A stretch of 64,000 nt of DNA from Kribbella sp. ALI-6-A (GCF_001984195.1 NZ_MTQN01000009.1:1054001-1118000), one strand, 5' to 3'. Positions 39,798-49,387 are shown, numbered from the stretch's first letter. Notes: generated from the sequence alone by a model not told the origin. Program-made: numbers and translations.

Positions 39798-40229
39798 ATG
39801 GAAGAGACACTCGGCGCGGCCAGCAGCCTGGTCCGCCTCACCCACCTCGTGCACACCCTGTACGCCGAAGTCGGGCGCGGCTGTGACCTCACCACCGCGC
39901 AGGCGCAGATGCTGTGCTCGCTCGGCAGCCGCCCGACGGGCATGGCCGAGCTGTCCGCGACCCTCGGCGTCGAGCGCTCGAGCCTGACCGGTCTGGTCGA
40001 TCGCGCCGAGCACCGCGGCCTCGTCGTACGGCAGCCGGACCCGCAGGACCGTCGTGCGGTGAAGGTGACGCTGACCGCCGAGGGCATGGACGCCCTGGAG
40101 CGGTTTCACAAGGAGCTGACGATCAAGCTGGAGCAGTTGCTGACCGAGCTCCCGGCCAAGGAGCGCGACCAGTTCACCGGCACACTGCGCCGCCTGGTTG
40201 CCGACGCCCCGGCTGTGTTCGCAGACTGA
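39798..40229 (+). CDS. MarR family transcriptional regulator
   Basis: The 143-aa protein has the MarR winged helix: LTTAQAQMLCSLGSRPTGMAELSATLGVERSSLTGLVD-type core with the recognition helix near SSLTGLVDRAEHRG, and the wing DPQDRRAVKVTLT. It probably senses a small ligand or oxidant and represses the divergent LLM-hemerythrin gene through the operators at 39722-39771. An ATG at 39762 is in frame but lies inside the operator, so ATG 39798 was chosen. It is followed after four bases by the cysteine-synthase-like gene, forming an operon. Confidence 0.9.
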   Translation: MEETLGAASSLVRLTHLVHTLYAEVGRGCDLTTAQAQMLCSLGSRPTGMAELSATLGVERSSLTGLVDRAEHRGLVVRQPDPQDRRAVKVTLTAEGMDALERFHKELTIKLEQLLTELPAKERDQFTGTLRRLVADAPAVFAD

Positions 40230-40233
40230 CAAG

Positions 40234-41151
40234 ATGATCCTGCCCTCGGCACTCGAAGCGATCGGCGCGACTCCGCTCGTCCGCCTGCGTCACACCGTGC
40301 CCGCCGGCGCCGCACAGGTGCTGGTCAAGCTGGAGGGCGGCAACCCGACCGGCAGCTACAAGGACCGGATGGCGCTGGCGATGATCGAGGGCGCCGAGGC
40401 CAGCGGCGTACTGCGGCCAGGTCAGCGCGTCGTCGAGTTCACCGGCGGCAGTACCGGCTCGTCGCTGGCGTTCGTCTGCGCGGTCAAGGGCTACCCGCTG
40501 ACGGTGGTGTCGTCCGACGCCTTCGCCGAGGAGAAGCTGCGCACGATCCGGGCGTTCGGCGCCGACCTGATCGTCGTGCCGAGCGAGAACGGGCGCATCA
40601 CCCCGGACCTGTTCGTCAGAATGCGCCACGAGGTGGATCGCGTCGTCGAGCGCGACAACGCCTTCTGGACGGACCAGTTCAACAACACCGACGCCCTGCG
40701 GGGCTATCGGTTGCTCGGCAAAGAACTGCTCGCCGAGCTCCCGGCCGTCGACGTGTTCACCGCAGGAGTCGGCACCGGTGGGCTCCTGGTCGGCGTCGGC
40801 CAGACGATCCGTCCCAGCACCGGCAGACTCGTCGCACTCGAGCCGACCAGCTCCCCCATGCTCACCAGCGGGTACGGCGGCCCGCACCGCGTCGAAGGGC
40901 TCGCTACTGGCATCGTCCCGCCCCTGCTCACACCTGGCGCGTACGACGAAGCCCGGGCGGTCGACGAGGCCGAAGCCCGTCAGCTGGTCAAGCAGCTCGC
41001 TCAGCGCGACGGTGTCTTCGCCGGCACCTCGTCAGCACTCAACATCCTCGGCGCGATCCAGCTGGCGACCGAGCTGACTCCGGACCAGACAGTCGTCACT
41101 GTTGCCGCCGACACCGGACTCAAATACCTGACCGGCGACCTATACGTCTGA
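40234..41151 (+). CDS. PLP-dependent cysteine synthase family protein
   Basis: The 305-aa protein starts at ATG 40234. It has the fold-type II PLP motifs: LEGGNPTGSYKDRMA with the Schiff-base lysine, FTGGSTGSSLAFVC (substrate loop), and a phosphate-binding VFTAGVGTGGLLVGVG. It is closest in pattern to cysteine synthase/cystathionine beta-synthase, but active-site choice between O-acetylserine and another substrate cannot be read from sequence. The gene follows marR by four bases and its end overlaps the convergent AfsR-type gene by 12 bp. Confidence 0.88.
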   Translation: MILPSALEAIGATPLVRLRHTVPAGAAQVLVKLEGGNPTGSYKDRMALAMIEGAEASGVLRPGQRVVEFTGGSTGSSLAFVCAVKGYPLTVVSSDAFAEEKLRTIRAFGADLIVVPSENGRITPDLFVRMRHEVDRVVERDNAFWTDQFNNTDALRGYRLLGKELLAELPAVDVFTAGVGTGGLLVGVGQTIRPSTGRLVALEPTSSPMLTSGYGGPHRVEGLATGIVPPLLTPGAYDEARAVDEAEARQLVKQLAQRDGVFAGTSSALNILGAIQLATELTPDQTVVTVAADTGLKYLTGDLYV

Positions 41152-44100
41152 CACGAGTTCGAAGGCCTCTTCCAGCGTCAGCAACCGCCCAGCCGCGTAC
41201 TGCGCGTCGTACTGCTCCCCCAGCGCCGCACGGGTCGCCTCGGCGATTCGCTGCGTGTCAGCTGTCTCCGCCGGCGTGACCGGGATGCCCTCGACTTCCT
41301 GCGCCACCGCAGCTGCTCCGAGCAGCCGCGCAGCGACCGCCGGCGTACTGGAGGTCAGCGTCCCGGCGATGCCCTCCAGTGACCAGGCCATCGACCTGCG
41401 TGCGCCCTGCCCGGCGCACAGCTCGTACGCCTCCACATGCAGCGCTCGTGCGGCGGCCAGCTCACCCCGCTGCTCCAGCAGCAAGCCGAGCTCGTCGAGC
41501 ACCATGGGCAGGTACAGCGCCGAGTCGTCCTGCCCTCGGGCCTCGTCGATCAGCGCCTGCAGCCGCTTCTCCGCGACGTCGAAGTCCCCACTGCGCCGCG
41601 CCGCGAAGCCCAGCACCAGCGCACCGAGCGACTCCAGCGGCCGGTGCCCCTGCTCGATCGCGACCTGGAACGCCTTCTCCCCGTACGCCGTCGCCTGCGC
41701 GTAGTCACCTTCCCGTACGGCGGTCCAGCCGAGCCAGCCGTACTCGCCCGCGACGTCCGGCCACAGCCCGAGCTCCTCCGCCATCCGCAGCGCCTCGGTG
41801 TGAAGCTTTACCGCGCCCCGGAAGTCGCCGACCAGCTCCGCGTGCGATCCGAGCCAGCCGAGGGCCTGCAGCTGACCCCACCGGTCGCCAAGAGCCCGGA
41901 ACAGCCGAGCACTCTCGCCGGCATCGTGCCGCAGCGCCTCCAGATCGGTCCGGACATGTGCATGCTTCGCCCGCGCGGCCAGCGTCGCAGCGATACCCCA
42001 CCGGTCACCGGACTGCTCGAACGACGTCAAGCACTGTTCCAGCATCGCCATCGCCTGCGACAGATCACCCGAATCGCTGCAGTGCAAGGCCATCCACAGC
42101 ACCGACCGCGGCTCGACCTCGGACCTGCACCGGTCGCGCACGGCCGTGGCCTCGGCGTCCCCGTGCAGATACATGTAGCCCGCCAGCCACGCCGCCACCT
42201 CAGGCGTCTCCGGCACAGCCTCGAACGACCGCCGAGCCTCGGCGAATCGCCCGCGCAGGAACCAGTACCAGCCCAGCGAACACACCAGCCGCTGAGCCAG
42301 TACGTCGTCGCCCGCCGCGAGAGCACCGTCCAGCGCGCTGCGAAGATTGCCCGACTCGTCATCCAGGCGCTGCAACCACACACCCTGCTCAGCGCCGTAC
42401 AGGTGAGTGGACGCCGACGAAGCCAGCTCTACGTAGTACTGCCGGTGTCGCTCGCGCACAGACTCGTACTCGCCGGCCCGGTGCAGCTTGTCCACGCAGT
42501 ACGCCGCTACGGACTCCAGCAGCCGGTAGCGCATGCCATCAGCCCCAGGAACCGGTACGACGAGAGACCGGTCGACCAGGCGAACCAGTACGTCGAGCAC
42601 GTCCACCCCGCAGACCGCCTCGGCAGCCTCCGGCGTACAGCCGTCAGCGTGGACGGCGAGGCGTCGCAGGACGACCTGTTCGTCCGGGCTGAGCAGCTCC
42701 CAGGACCAGTCGATCATCGCCATCAGCGTCTGCTGCCGAGGCGCGGCCCCACGATGTCCGGTCGCCAGCAGCCGGAACCGGTCGTCGAGCCGGGCGACCA
42801 GTCCGTCGACGCCCAGCGCCCGGACGCGCGTCGCTGCCAATTCCAGCGCCAGCGGGATCCCGTCGAGCCGCCGGCACAGCACTGACACCGCAGACGCATT
42901 GCGTTCGTTGAGCTCGAACGCGCGATCGGCCGCGACGGCCCGAGCAACGAACAGCTGCACAGCAGACGACTCCCGCAACGCATCGACCGAGTCACCCAGC
43001 GACGGCACCGCCAGCGTCGGCACATGCCAGACGGCTTCGCCCGTCAGCCCCAACGGCTCCCGACTGGTCGCAAGCACTCGCAGCCGTGGAGCAGAAGCCA
43101 GCAGACGATCAGTCAGCGCGGCAACCTCGGTGATCACGTGCTCGCAGTTGTCCAGCACCAGCAGCCGCTCCCCCAGTACGTCGGCCAGGTGGTCGACGAC
43201 ATCTCCACCGCCCGCGTCTCGCAAGTCCAGCGCGACCTGCAGCGCGTCAGTTAGGGACCCAGCAAGGTCCAGTGCGTCAGGGGCGATGCCTGCCAGCTCG
43301 ACCAGCGTCACGCCGTCCCGGAAACGCCCAGCCGCCTCAGTGGCCGCAGCGATCGCCAAGCGGGTCTTGCCGACCCCACCGGGACCGGTCAGCGTGACAA
43401 GCCGCTCCTCCGACAGCCGCCGGCCGATCTCGTCCAGCGACTCGTCCCGGCCGATCAGATCGGTGAGCTGAGCAGGCAGATTGCTCCGCCGCTTCGGCAG
43501 TTGCGGCAGCTCCTGAGTCAGCACCGACCGGTGCAGCTCCACCAGCTCCGGACTCGGGTCCAGGCCCAGCTCGTCCGCCAGCAGCACCCGCAGCTGCTCG
43601 TAGCTCGCCAGGGCCTCGCTCTGCCGGCCCGCTCGGTACAACGCCTTGATGTGCGCAGCCCTGAGCCGCTCCCGCAACGGATGCTGAGCCACCAGATCTG
43701 CCAGCACGCTGACGTCGGTGTGGAACTCCTCCTGCGCCGCCAGCCGCTGCTCGTTCAGCCGGGCCACGGTCGTCTCGGTGAAGGCCTCGTCCGCGAAGTC
43801 CGCGTACGCCGGGCCGCGCCACAGCGCGAGCGCCTCCTCCAGCCGGCCTTGCTCCAGGTACTCCGCGAACTGCAGCGCGTCGTACGTCGCACTGTCGACC
43901 TTGAGCGAGTAGCCGGCCGGGCCGGACATCACCAGCGCCCGCGAACCAGGCTCGGCGTCCTCGAAGGCCCGTCGCAGCTGGGACACCTTCGCCGACAGCG
44001 TGCCGGACGGGTTGCCCGGCAGGTCGTCGCCCCACAGGTCGTCCAGCAGCCGGTCGGCCGGCACCGGGCGGCCTTCGTGCAGCAGCAGATCGGCCAGCAG

Positions 44101-44184
44101 CGCCCGCACCTTCAGACCGGGCACGGTGACGGGCTCACCGCTGTCCGTCCACGCCGTCACCGGCCCGAGCACCCCGAATCGCAT
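41140..44184 (-). CDS. AfsR/SARP-type transcriptional regulator with NB-ARC and TPR domains
   Basis: The 1014-aa protein begins with an OmpR-type winged helix (MRFGVLGPVTAWTDSGEPV, VRALLADLLLHEGRPV). A BTAD domain spans about residues 96-240, then NB-ARC with Walker A GPGGVGKT at 267-274 and LLVLDNCEHV. C-terminal TPR-like repeats extend to the end. This is the architecture of AfsR-type SARP regulators that activate secondary-metabolite or stress genes when an ATP-dependent switch is released. Its targets are not evident; the divergent FMN-reductase gene is a candidate because an imperfect inverted repeat lies between the starts. Confidence 0.92.
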   Translation of the reverse strand: MRFGVLGPVTAWTDSGEPVTVPGLKVRALLADLLLHEGRPVPADRLLDDLWGDDLPGNPSGTLSAKVSQLRRAFEDAEPGSRALVMSGPAGYSLKVDSATYDALQFAEYLEQGRLEEALALWRGPAYADFADEAFTETTVARLNEQRLAAQEEFHTDVSVLADLVAQHPLRERLRAAHIKALYRAGRQSEALASYEQLRVLLADELGLDPSPELVELHRSVLTQELPQLPKRRSNLPAQLTDLIGRDESLDEIGRRLSEERLVTLTGPGGVGKTRLAIAAATEAAGRFRDGVTLVELAGIAPDALDLAGSLTDALQVALDLRDAGGGDVVDHLADVLGERLLVLDNCEHVITEVAALTDRLLASAPRLRVLATSREPLGLTGEAVWHVPTLAVPSLGDSVDALRESSAVQLFVARAVAADRAFELNERNASAVSVLCRRLDGIPLALELAATRVRALGVDGLVARLDDRFRLLATGHRGAAPRQQTLMAMIDWSWELLSPDEQVVLRRLAVHADGCTPEAAEAVCGVDVLDVLVRLVDRSLVVPVPGADGMRYRLLESVAAYCVDKLHRAGEYESVRERHRQYYVELASSASTHLYGAEQGVWLQRLDDESGNLRSALDGALAAGDDVLAQRLVCSLGWYWFLRGRFAEARRSFEAVPETPEVAAWLAGYMYLHGDAEATAVRDRCRSEVEPRSVLWMALHCSDSGDLSQAMAMLEQCLTSFEQSGDRWGIAATLAARAKHAHVRTDLEALRHDAGESARLFRALGDRWGQLQALGWLGSHAELVGDFRGAVKLHTEALRMAEELGLWPDVAGEYGWLGWTAVREGDYAQATAYGEKAFQVAIEQGHRPLESLGALVLGFAARRSGDFDVAEKRLQALIDEARGQDDSALYLPMVLDELGLLLEQRGELAAARALHVEAYELCAGQGARRSMAWSLEGIAGTLTSSTPAVAARLLGAAAVAQEVEGIPVTPAETADTQRIAEATRAALGEQYDAQYAAGRLLTLEEAFELVSDV

Positions 44185-44197
44185 GGCGGCACCCTAT

Positions 44198-44227
44198 CTT
44201 TCGGTCCGGTCCTCACCGAGCGGAAAG
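44198..44227. promoter_or_regulatory. Imperfect inverted repeat between the AfsR-type and FMN-reductase genes
   Basis: The arms begin CTTTC at 44198 and end GGAAAG at 44227, with 9 of 13 positions complementary around a short centre. It lies in the divergent promoter region, 14 bp from the regulator start. It may be a regulator binding site. Confidence 0.35.
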
Positions 44228-44278
44228 AAACCGTAAACACCCTCCGGCAGAGTCTTCACCAACTGAGCGGAGGTGGAC

Positions 44279-44854
44279 ATGAGACTGAACATCGCGGTGA
44301 TCGTCGCCAGCACCCGGACCGGGCGCTTCGGCCCCACAGTGGCCAACTGGTTCACCCAGCAGGCGGCCAAACGGCCGGAGCTCGACCTCGACCTGGTCGA
44401 CCTGGCCACGGCGAACCTGCCGGCCACACTGACCGACACCGACGAGCCGACGCCCGCCGAGGTCGCCGCACTGGCTCCGCGGCTGGCGGCTGCCGACGCG
44501 TTCGTCGTGGTGACGCCGGAGTACAACAGCAGCTTCCCCGCACCACTGAAGACGGCACTGGACTGGTACTACGAGGAGTGGCACGCCAAGCCGGTCGCCA
44601 TCGTCAGCTACGGCCGCGAGACCGGTGGCCTGTACGCCGCGGGACAGCTGCGGCAGGTCTTCACCGAGCTGCACGCCGTCGCCATCCGCAACACCGTCGC
44701 CCTGCCCTGCTACTGGGAACAGTTCTCCGCCGACGGCAGCTGGCCCCGGCCGGGCTCCGGCTACGAGGACTCCGTCAAGACCACCCTGGACCAACTGATC
44801 TGGTGGGCCGAAGCACTGCGCACGGCCCGTCTGCACTCCCCGTACCACGCCTGA
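44279..44854 (+). CDS. NADPH-dependent FMN reductase family protein
   Basis: The 191-aa protein begins at ATG 44279, five bases after GGAGG; a GTG at 44273 is in frame but too close to the ribosome-binding site. It shows a flavodoxin-like fold with IVASTRTGRFGPTVANWF (FMN phosphate loop), VVTPEYNSSFPAPLKTALDW and SYGRETGGLYAAGQLRQVF. It reduces FMN or quinone-like substrates with NADPH. It leads a run of redox and methyltransferase genes: the DHFR-like gene starts 31 bp later and is probably cotranscribed. Confidence 0.9.
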   Translation: MRLNIAVIVASTRTGRFGPTVANWFTQQAAKRPELDLDLVDLATANLPATLTDTDEPTPAEVAALAPRLAAADAFVVVTPEYNSSFPAPLKTALDWYYEEWHAKPVAIVSYGRETGGLYAAGQLRQVFTELHAVAIRNTVALPCYWEQFSADGSWPRPGSGYEDSVKTTLDQLIWWAEALRTARLHSPYHA

Positions 44855-44885
44855 CCTGACCGGCATCCACGAAAGGATCACTGCC

Positions 44886-45425
44886 ATGCGCAAAATCATC
44901 GAGAGCACCTTCGTCACCCTCAACGGCGTCATCTCCGACCCGCACCTGTGGAGCGCGCCGTACTGGGACGACGAGCACTCCGGCTACAGCATGAAGCTGA
45001 TGGAGAACACCGAGGCGCTGCTCCTGGGCCGGGAGACCTACGAGGCCTTCGCCGAGGTTTGGTCGGGGCGCAGCGGCGACCCGTACACCGACAAGTTCAA
45101 CTCCATGCCGAAGTACGTCGCCTCGCGGACGCTCACCGAGACCACCTGGAACGCCGAGCTGCTCCAGGGCGACACCGCCGACGCGGTCCGCAAGCTCAAG
45201 GAGACCGAGGGCGGCGACCTGCTCAAGTTCGGCACCGGCGAGCTGTCCCGCACCCTGCTGGAGAACAAGTTGGTCGACGAGTACCACTTCTGGATCTTCC
45301 CGGTCGTCGCCGCCGGCCAGAAGATGTTCGAGGGCCAGGACCTGGCCGCGACCCACCTCGAGCTGCTCGACACCACCACCTTCAAGTCCGGCATCGTCGT
45401 ACACAAGCTGGCACCGAAGGCCTGA
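44886..45425 (+). CDS. Dihydrofolate-reductase-fold (RibD C-terminal-like) protein
   Basis: The 179-aa protein starts MRKIIESTFVTLNGVISDPH with GAAAGGATC nearby. It has the RibD_C/DHFR-like core: ALLLGRETYEAFAEVWSG, MPKYVASRTLTETTWNAEL, DLLKFGTGELSRTLLENKLV and FPVVAAGQKMF. Proteins of this subgroup are NADPH-dependent reductases of unknown substrate in actinobacteria; it lacks a deaminase domain. Position after an FMN reductase suggests joint redox function, which is inference. Confidence 0.87.
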   Translation: MRKIIESTFVTLNGVISDPHLWSAPYWDDEHSGYSMKLMENTEALLLGRETYEAFAEVWSGRSGDPYTDKFNSMPKYVASRTLTETTWNAELLQGDTADAVRKLKETEGGDLLKFGTGELSRTLLENKLVDEYHFWIFPVVAAGQKMFEGQDLAATHLELLDTTTFKSGIVVHKLAPKA

Positions 45426-45508
45426 ACGCCGTCGCCGCCGGTGAGCGGAGTTCGACATCCGCTTCCGGGACGGGCCAACGACTCGGCGACAGCAGGCGTC
45501 GCACCTTC

Positions 45509-46186
45509 GTGGAGAAAAGACACGAAGCCCAGTCGTTCGAGCGCCTGGCCGAGCGTTACGACCGGCTCGGGGAGCTGACCGCCGATCACATCGGCGCGTG
45601 GCTCCCCTCGGTCCTGCCGAAGCCGGTACGCCGTACCGCACGCGCGCTCGATCTCGGCTGCGGCGCCGGCCGGCACGCTGTCGTCCTGGCGGAGCACTTC
45701 GCGCAGGTGGACGCCGTCGACCTGTCCGGCGCGATGATCCGCCTCGCCCGCCGGAAACGGGCCCGGAGCAACATCTCCTACCTGGAAAGCGACCTGCGCG
45801 ACATCGACGGCAACTACGACTTCGTGCTCAGCGTGGCCACTTTGCACCATGTCGACAACTTGCCGGAGGCACTGACCAGGATCAGGCAGCTGGTGAACCC
45901 CGGCGGCCGTGCCGTCCTGGTCGACACCGTCTCGCCCCGCGCGGCCAACCCTCGCTGGCGCCTGTACGGCAACGAGGTGCGCAGGCTGCTGCGCAACCTC
46001 GTTCGCCGCGACGCCCGCGAGGCCTGGGAGATCTTCCAGCTGTCGACCGGCCCGTGGCTCGACCACCGGGTCAGCGACCGCTACCTCAGCCGCGCGCAGT
46101 TCGACTCCGTGTACGCCGAGGTCTTCCCCCGGGCCCGCTTCACCCGCGTCGGCACCGCGCAGGCGATGATCTGGGACAACGGCTAA
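45509..46186 (+). CDS. Class I SAM-dependent methyltransferase
   Basis: The 225-aa protein was given the GTG at 45509 as start (MEKRHEAQSFERLAERYDRL); the preceding sequence has only a weak AGGCG. The SAM-binding motif I is ALDLGCGAGRHAVV. DAVDLSGAMIRLAR supplies the acidic end of strand 2, and YDFVLSVATLHHVDNL is motif IV/V. Substrate is unknown; the sequence type resembles UbiE-like or small-molecule methyltransferases. It overlaps the convergent oxidoreductase gene by four bases. Confidence 0.87.
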   Translation: MEKRHEAQSFERLAERYDRLGELTADHIGAWLPSVLPKPVRRTARALDLGCGAGRHAVVLAEHFAQVDAVDLSGAMIRLARRKRARSNISYLESDLRDIDGNYDFVLSVATLHHVDNLPEALTRIRQLVNPGGRAVLVDTVSPRAANPRWRLYGNEVRRLLRNLVRRDAREAWEIFQLSTGPWLDHRVSDRYLSRAQFDSVYAEVFPRARFTRVGTAQAMIWDNG

Positions 46187-47553
46187 GGCGCGATGTTCTG
46201 GTTGAGGTGGAACACGTTGCCGGGGTCGTACTTGCGCTTCACCTCCACCAGCCGGTCGTAGTTGCCCTTGTAGTTGTCCGCGATCCGCCCCTGGTCGTCG
46301 CCGGCCATGAAGTTCACGTAGCCGCCGGCCTCGGAGTGCGGCGCGACGTCGGCGTAGTACTGCTTGACCCAATCGACGTTCGCGGTGTTCTGGGCCGGGT
46401 CCGGCCACATCCCGGCGATCACCGTGGCGAAGTTCGCGTCCCGGTACGCGAACGCCGTCGCGTCGGCCGGCACGCGGTGGCAGGCACCGTCGATCGGGTA
46501 GATGTGCACGGTCGAGTTCACCGCCGGCAGTCCGGGCGCGTGCCGCAGGTGTGCCTGGATCGCGTCGTCGGTCAGTTCGGAAACGAAGTTCGCCTTCCAG
46601 TAGTGCTGCAGACCGGGCGGCACCAGGGCGTCGAACGCCGAGTTCAGCGCCGGGTAGGGCATCGCGCCGACCTGCTCGGCCACCACCGGCGCGAACTCCC
46701 GGAACCGGGCGATCTGCGCCTCCCCCGCGGACAGGTCACCGGCCCAGCAACCAACGATCAGGCAGAAGCAGTCGCCGTGGCGGTCCTCGGGGATGAACGG
46801 CAGCGGCGGCGCGAGCTGGAACGCCGGGAACCCGCCCAGTTCCTCGTCCGCGTCCTTGATCAGATCCCGGAACCCGGCCAGTACGGCGGCCGCGTCCGAC
46901 ATCTCGAACAGCATCGGCCCGCCGTACACCTGGTCGACCGGCTCCAGCCGGAACTCCAGCGCGGTCACCACGCCGAAGTTGCCGCCGCCACCGCGCAGCG
47001 CCCAGAACAGGTCCTCGTGGTCCTTCTCGCTGGCGATCAGGAACTGCCCGTCGGCGGTCACCACGTCGGCCGAGATCAGGTTGTCGCAGGACAGCCCGAG
47101 GCCGCGGGCCAGGTAGCCGATACCGCCGCCGAGGGTCAGACCGCCAACGCCGGTGGTCGAGATGATGCCGCCGGTGGTCGCCAGCCCGAACGCGTGGGTC
47201 GCGGCGTTGAAGTCGCCCCAGGTCGCACCGCCGAGCGCCCGCGCCGTCCGGGTGACCGGATCGACCCGGACCGCGCGCATCGCGCCGAGGTCGCAGACCA
47301 CGCCGTCGTCGACGGTGCCGAACCCGGGCACGCTGTGCGATCCACCCCGGACCGCCAGCTCCAGCCCGTTCGCCGTCGCGAAGCCGACCGTCGCCATCAC
47401 GTCGCCGGCGTTCTCGCACCGCACCACCACCCGCGGGTGCTTGTCGATCATCGCGTTGTAGACCGTGCGCGCCTGGTCGTAGGCCGGATCGCCGTCCGTG
47501 ATCACCGCGCCGCGGGTTCGTGCCCGCAGGTCCTCGATCGTGTACTCGCCCAT
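46183..47553 (-). CDS. Berberine-bridge-type FAD-dependent oxidoreductase
   Basis: The 456-aa protein starts at ATG 47553 behind GGAGGAAGTC. It carries the FAD_binding_4 (PCMH) fold: VVVRCENAGDVMATVGFA, then RGGSHSVPG with the histidine that covalently holds FAD in this family. GVGGLTLGGGIGYLARGLGLS follows, and the C-terminal BBE segment ends YDPGNVFHLNQNIAP. The second covalent-linkage cysteine of bicovalent members is not at the expected site. Typical substrates are oligosaccharides or secondary metabolites. No signal peptide is seen. It is single, convergent with the methyltransferase gene. Confidence 0.9.
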   Translation of the reverse strand: MGEYTIEDLRARTRGAVITDGDPAYDQARTVYNAMIDKHPRVVVRCENAGDVMATVGFATANGLELAVRGGSHSVPGFGTVDDGVVCDLGAMRAVRVDPVTRTARALGGATWGDFNAATHAFGLATTGGIISTTGVGGLTLGGGIGYLARGLGLSCDNLISADVVTADGQFLIASEKDHEDLFWALRGGGGNFGVVTALEFRLEPVDQVYGGPMLFEMSDAAAVLAGFRDLIKDADEELGGFPAFQLAPPLPFIPEDRHGDCFCLIVGCWAGDLSAGEAQIARFREFAPVVAEQVGAMPYPALNSAFDALVPPGLQHYWKANFVSELTDDAIQAHLRHAPGLPAVNSTVHIYPIDGACHRVPADATAFAYRDANFATVIAGMWPDPAQNTANVDWVKQYYADVAPHSEAGGYVNFMAGDDQGRIADNYKGNYDRLVEVKRKYDPGNVFHLNQNIAP

Positions 47554-47743
47554 GACTTCCTCCACCGCCGTGCGGGCACCACACCACCGGCCGGCCCCCC
47601 AGGCACCCGCCCGACCGGCAGTTCCCGGCACAGCGCGAGAACCACTCCCCCACAGACCAGCGCCCGATCACCCCCGGACGAACTGCCGGACCTCTTCCCT
47701 ACCGACGATCCCGCCGGCGGCAGCAGGCGTCAATGCCTTGAAG

Positions 47744-48418
47744 TCAGTCCTTCTGCAACGAGCTGAGCAAGCGGCTCTGGGCCTGTTCGAGGTGGTAGGC
47801 CATGTGCTCGGCCGCGGCGGCCGGGTCCGCGGCCTCGATCGCCTGCAGGATCGCGGCGTGCTCGGCGGCGACGTTCGACGGGTTCGCGGTGCGGTGGGCC
47901 TTGTACTGGCCCATCGTCAGGTGCACCTCGCCGATGATCAGCTCGTGCATCCGCGACAACCGGCGGCTGCCGACGCCCGCGACCAGGGCGGTGTGGAAGG
48001 CGATGTCGGCCTCGACCTGGTTCTCGAACAGGCGGTCGCGGGCGGCGTACTCGATCGCGACCTGGGCCTTCGCCGCGGCCGGCGGGACTTCTCCGCCACC
48101 GGCCAGCGTGGAGACGGCTGCCTTCTCGATCGTCACCCGGCTGAAGAACAGGTCGCGGATCTCGTCCTCGTCCAGCGTCGGCACGACCGCGGTCTTGTGC
48201 GCCGTACGACGCAGCAGGCCGAGCGCGGTCAGCCGCTCCAGCACGGCCTTCGCGGTCGGCCGGGCCACGTTGTACTCGCCGGCCAGCCGGACCTCGGTGA
48301 GCTTCTCGCCCTGCGGGATGTCGCCGTTCACGATGCGCTTGCGCACCGACTCGTAGAGCGCCTCGGTCAGCGAGGACGGCCCGAGCTCGAGACTCGATTC
48401 GGTACCCACCCGGGGCAC
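47744..48418 (-). CDS. GntR family regulator, FCD (FadR-type) subfamily
   Basis: The 224-aa protein has a winged helix (LTEALYESVRKRIVNGDIPQG, EKLTEVRLAGEYNVARPTAKAVLERL) and an all-helical FCD domain with the metal-binding set seen in EADIAFHTALV, IIGEVHL and AAEHMAYHL. FCD members usually respond to hydroxy or keto acids, sugar acids or related metabolites. It ends the leftward catabolic unit. An ACTGGT-CA-ACCAGT palindrome lies 30 bp upstream and TTGTTWGACAA sites lie upstream of the two transport/catabolic promoters, making it the likely local repressor (inference). Confidence 0.9.
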   Translation of the reverse strand: MPRVGTESSLELGPSSLTEALYESVRKRIVNGDIPQGEKLTEVRLAGEYNVARPTAKAVLERLTALGLLRRTAHKTAVVPTLDEDEIRDLFFSRVTIEKAAVSTLAGGGEVPPAAAKAQVAIEYAARDRLFENQVEADIAFHTALVAGVGSRRLSRMHELIIGEVHLTMGQYKAHRTANPSNVAAEHAAILQAIEAADPAAAAEHMAYHLEQAQSRLLSSLQKD

Positions 48419-48448
48419 CCCCTTCCGGACGAATGGTCAGGCAAGTGT

Positions 48449-48462
48449 ACTGGTCAACCAGT
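48449..48462. promoter_or_regulatory. Palindromic operator upstream of the GntR gene
   Basis: ACTGGT and ACCAGT flank a two-base CA centre. The TGGT...ACCA half-sites are typical of FCD-type GntR operators. It lies 31 bp before the GntR GTG start, consistent with autoregulation. Confidence 0.6.
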
Positions 48463-48481
48463 CCGCGCGAGTCCCCGAAGG

Positions 48482-49387
48482 CTAGTACCCCGCGGCCTTG
48501 TCGACCACGTTCAGCAGTTCCTGCCCTGACAGGAAGCGTCGCAGGTTCTCCCGCACGATCTGCTCGCCACGCCGGGCGGTCCCGGTGCTGGTCGCGCCGT
48601 TGTGCGGCGTCACGATCACGTTCGGCAGATCCCAGAACGCGCTCTGCGGCGGCAACGGCTCGACCCCGTGCGCATCGAGTCCGGCACCCGCGATCTGCCC
48701 ACTCCGCAACGCGTTCAGCAACGCGTCGTCATCCGCGATCCCCCCGCGCGAAATGCAGATGAAGTACGCCGACCGCTTCATCCGCGCGAACTCCGGCGCC
48801 CCGAACCGCCCGAGCGTCTGCGGCGTACTGGGCGCGGTCACCACGACGAAGTCCGACTGCTCGAGCAAGGTGCCGAAGTCCACCTGCTCGACGTGCGGCG
48901 AAGGCTCGCCGGCCCGCCGCCGTACGCCGATCACGCGCAGGTGGAACGCCTCCGCCTTCCGGGCGAGATCGAGACCGGAGTTTCCGAGCCCGTAGATGCC
49001 CAGCGTCAGCCCGGCCAGTTCTCCATGGGTGAAGCGATCCCAGCGGTGCTCGGCCTGCGCCCGCATCCACCGCGGGACGTCCCGGTTGAGCATCAACATC
49101 AGCAGCATCGCGTGCTCGGCCAGCGGAATCGCGCCGTTGCCGACCGACGACGTCAGGACGACGTCCGAGGCGAGCATCTCCGGCGACAGGTCCGCGTCGA
49201 CCCCGGCCGCCGGACTGTGCACCCACCGCAACTTCGCAGCGCGTGCCAGCACGTCGCCGGGCACGCGCCCGATCACCGCCTCCATCGAGGCGACCACGTC
49301 GTCCGGAATGCCCGACCATCCGTCCACGAACACCACGTCGGTCAGCTCGGCCAGGTCCGGCCGATGCTTGCCGATCACAACGATCAT
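48482..49387 (-). CDS. D-isomer-specific 2-hydroxyacid dehydrogenase
   Basis: The 301-aa protein has the NAD-binding motif TLGIYGLGNSGLDLARKA. The substrate-side residues CISRGGIADDDALLNAL and the catalytic histidine in VIVTPHNGATSTG are present. Enzymes of this family reduce 2-keto acids such as hydroxypyruvate or glyoxylate with NAD(P)H. Its ATG overlaps the stop codon of the second permease gene by four bases, placing it in the carbohydrate operon, where a role in hydroxypyruvate or glyoxylate metabolism fits the neighbouring hydroxypyruvate isomerase and tartronate-type reductase. Confidence 0.9.
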   Translation of the reverse strand: MIVVIGKHRPDLAELTDVVFVDGWSGIPDDVVASMEAVIGRVPGDVLARAAKLRWVHSPAAGVDADLSPEMLASDVVLTSSVGNGAIPLAEHAMLLMLMLNRDVPRWMRAQAEHRWDRFTHGELAGLTLGIYGLGNSGLDLARKAEAFHLRVIGVRRRAGEPSPHVEQVDFGTLLEQSDFVVVTAPSTPQTLGRFGAPEFARMKRSAYFICISRGGIADDDALLNALRSGQIAGAGLDAHGVEPLPPQSAFWDLPNVIVTPHNGATSTGTARRGEQIVRENLRRFLSGQELLNVVDKAAGY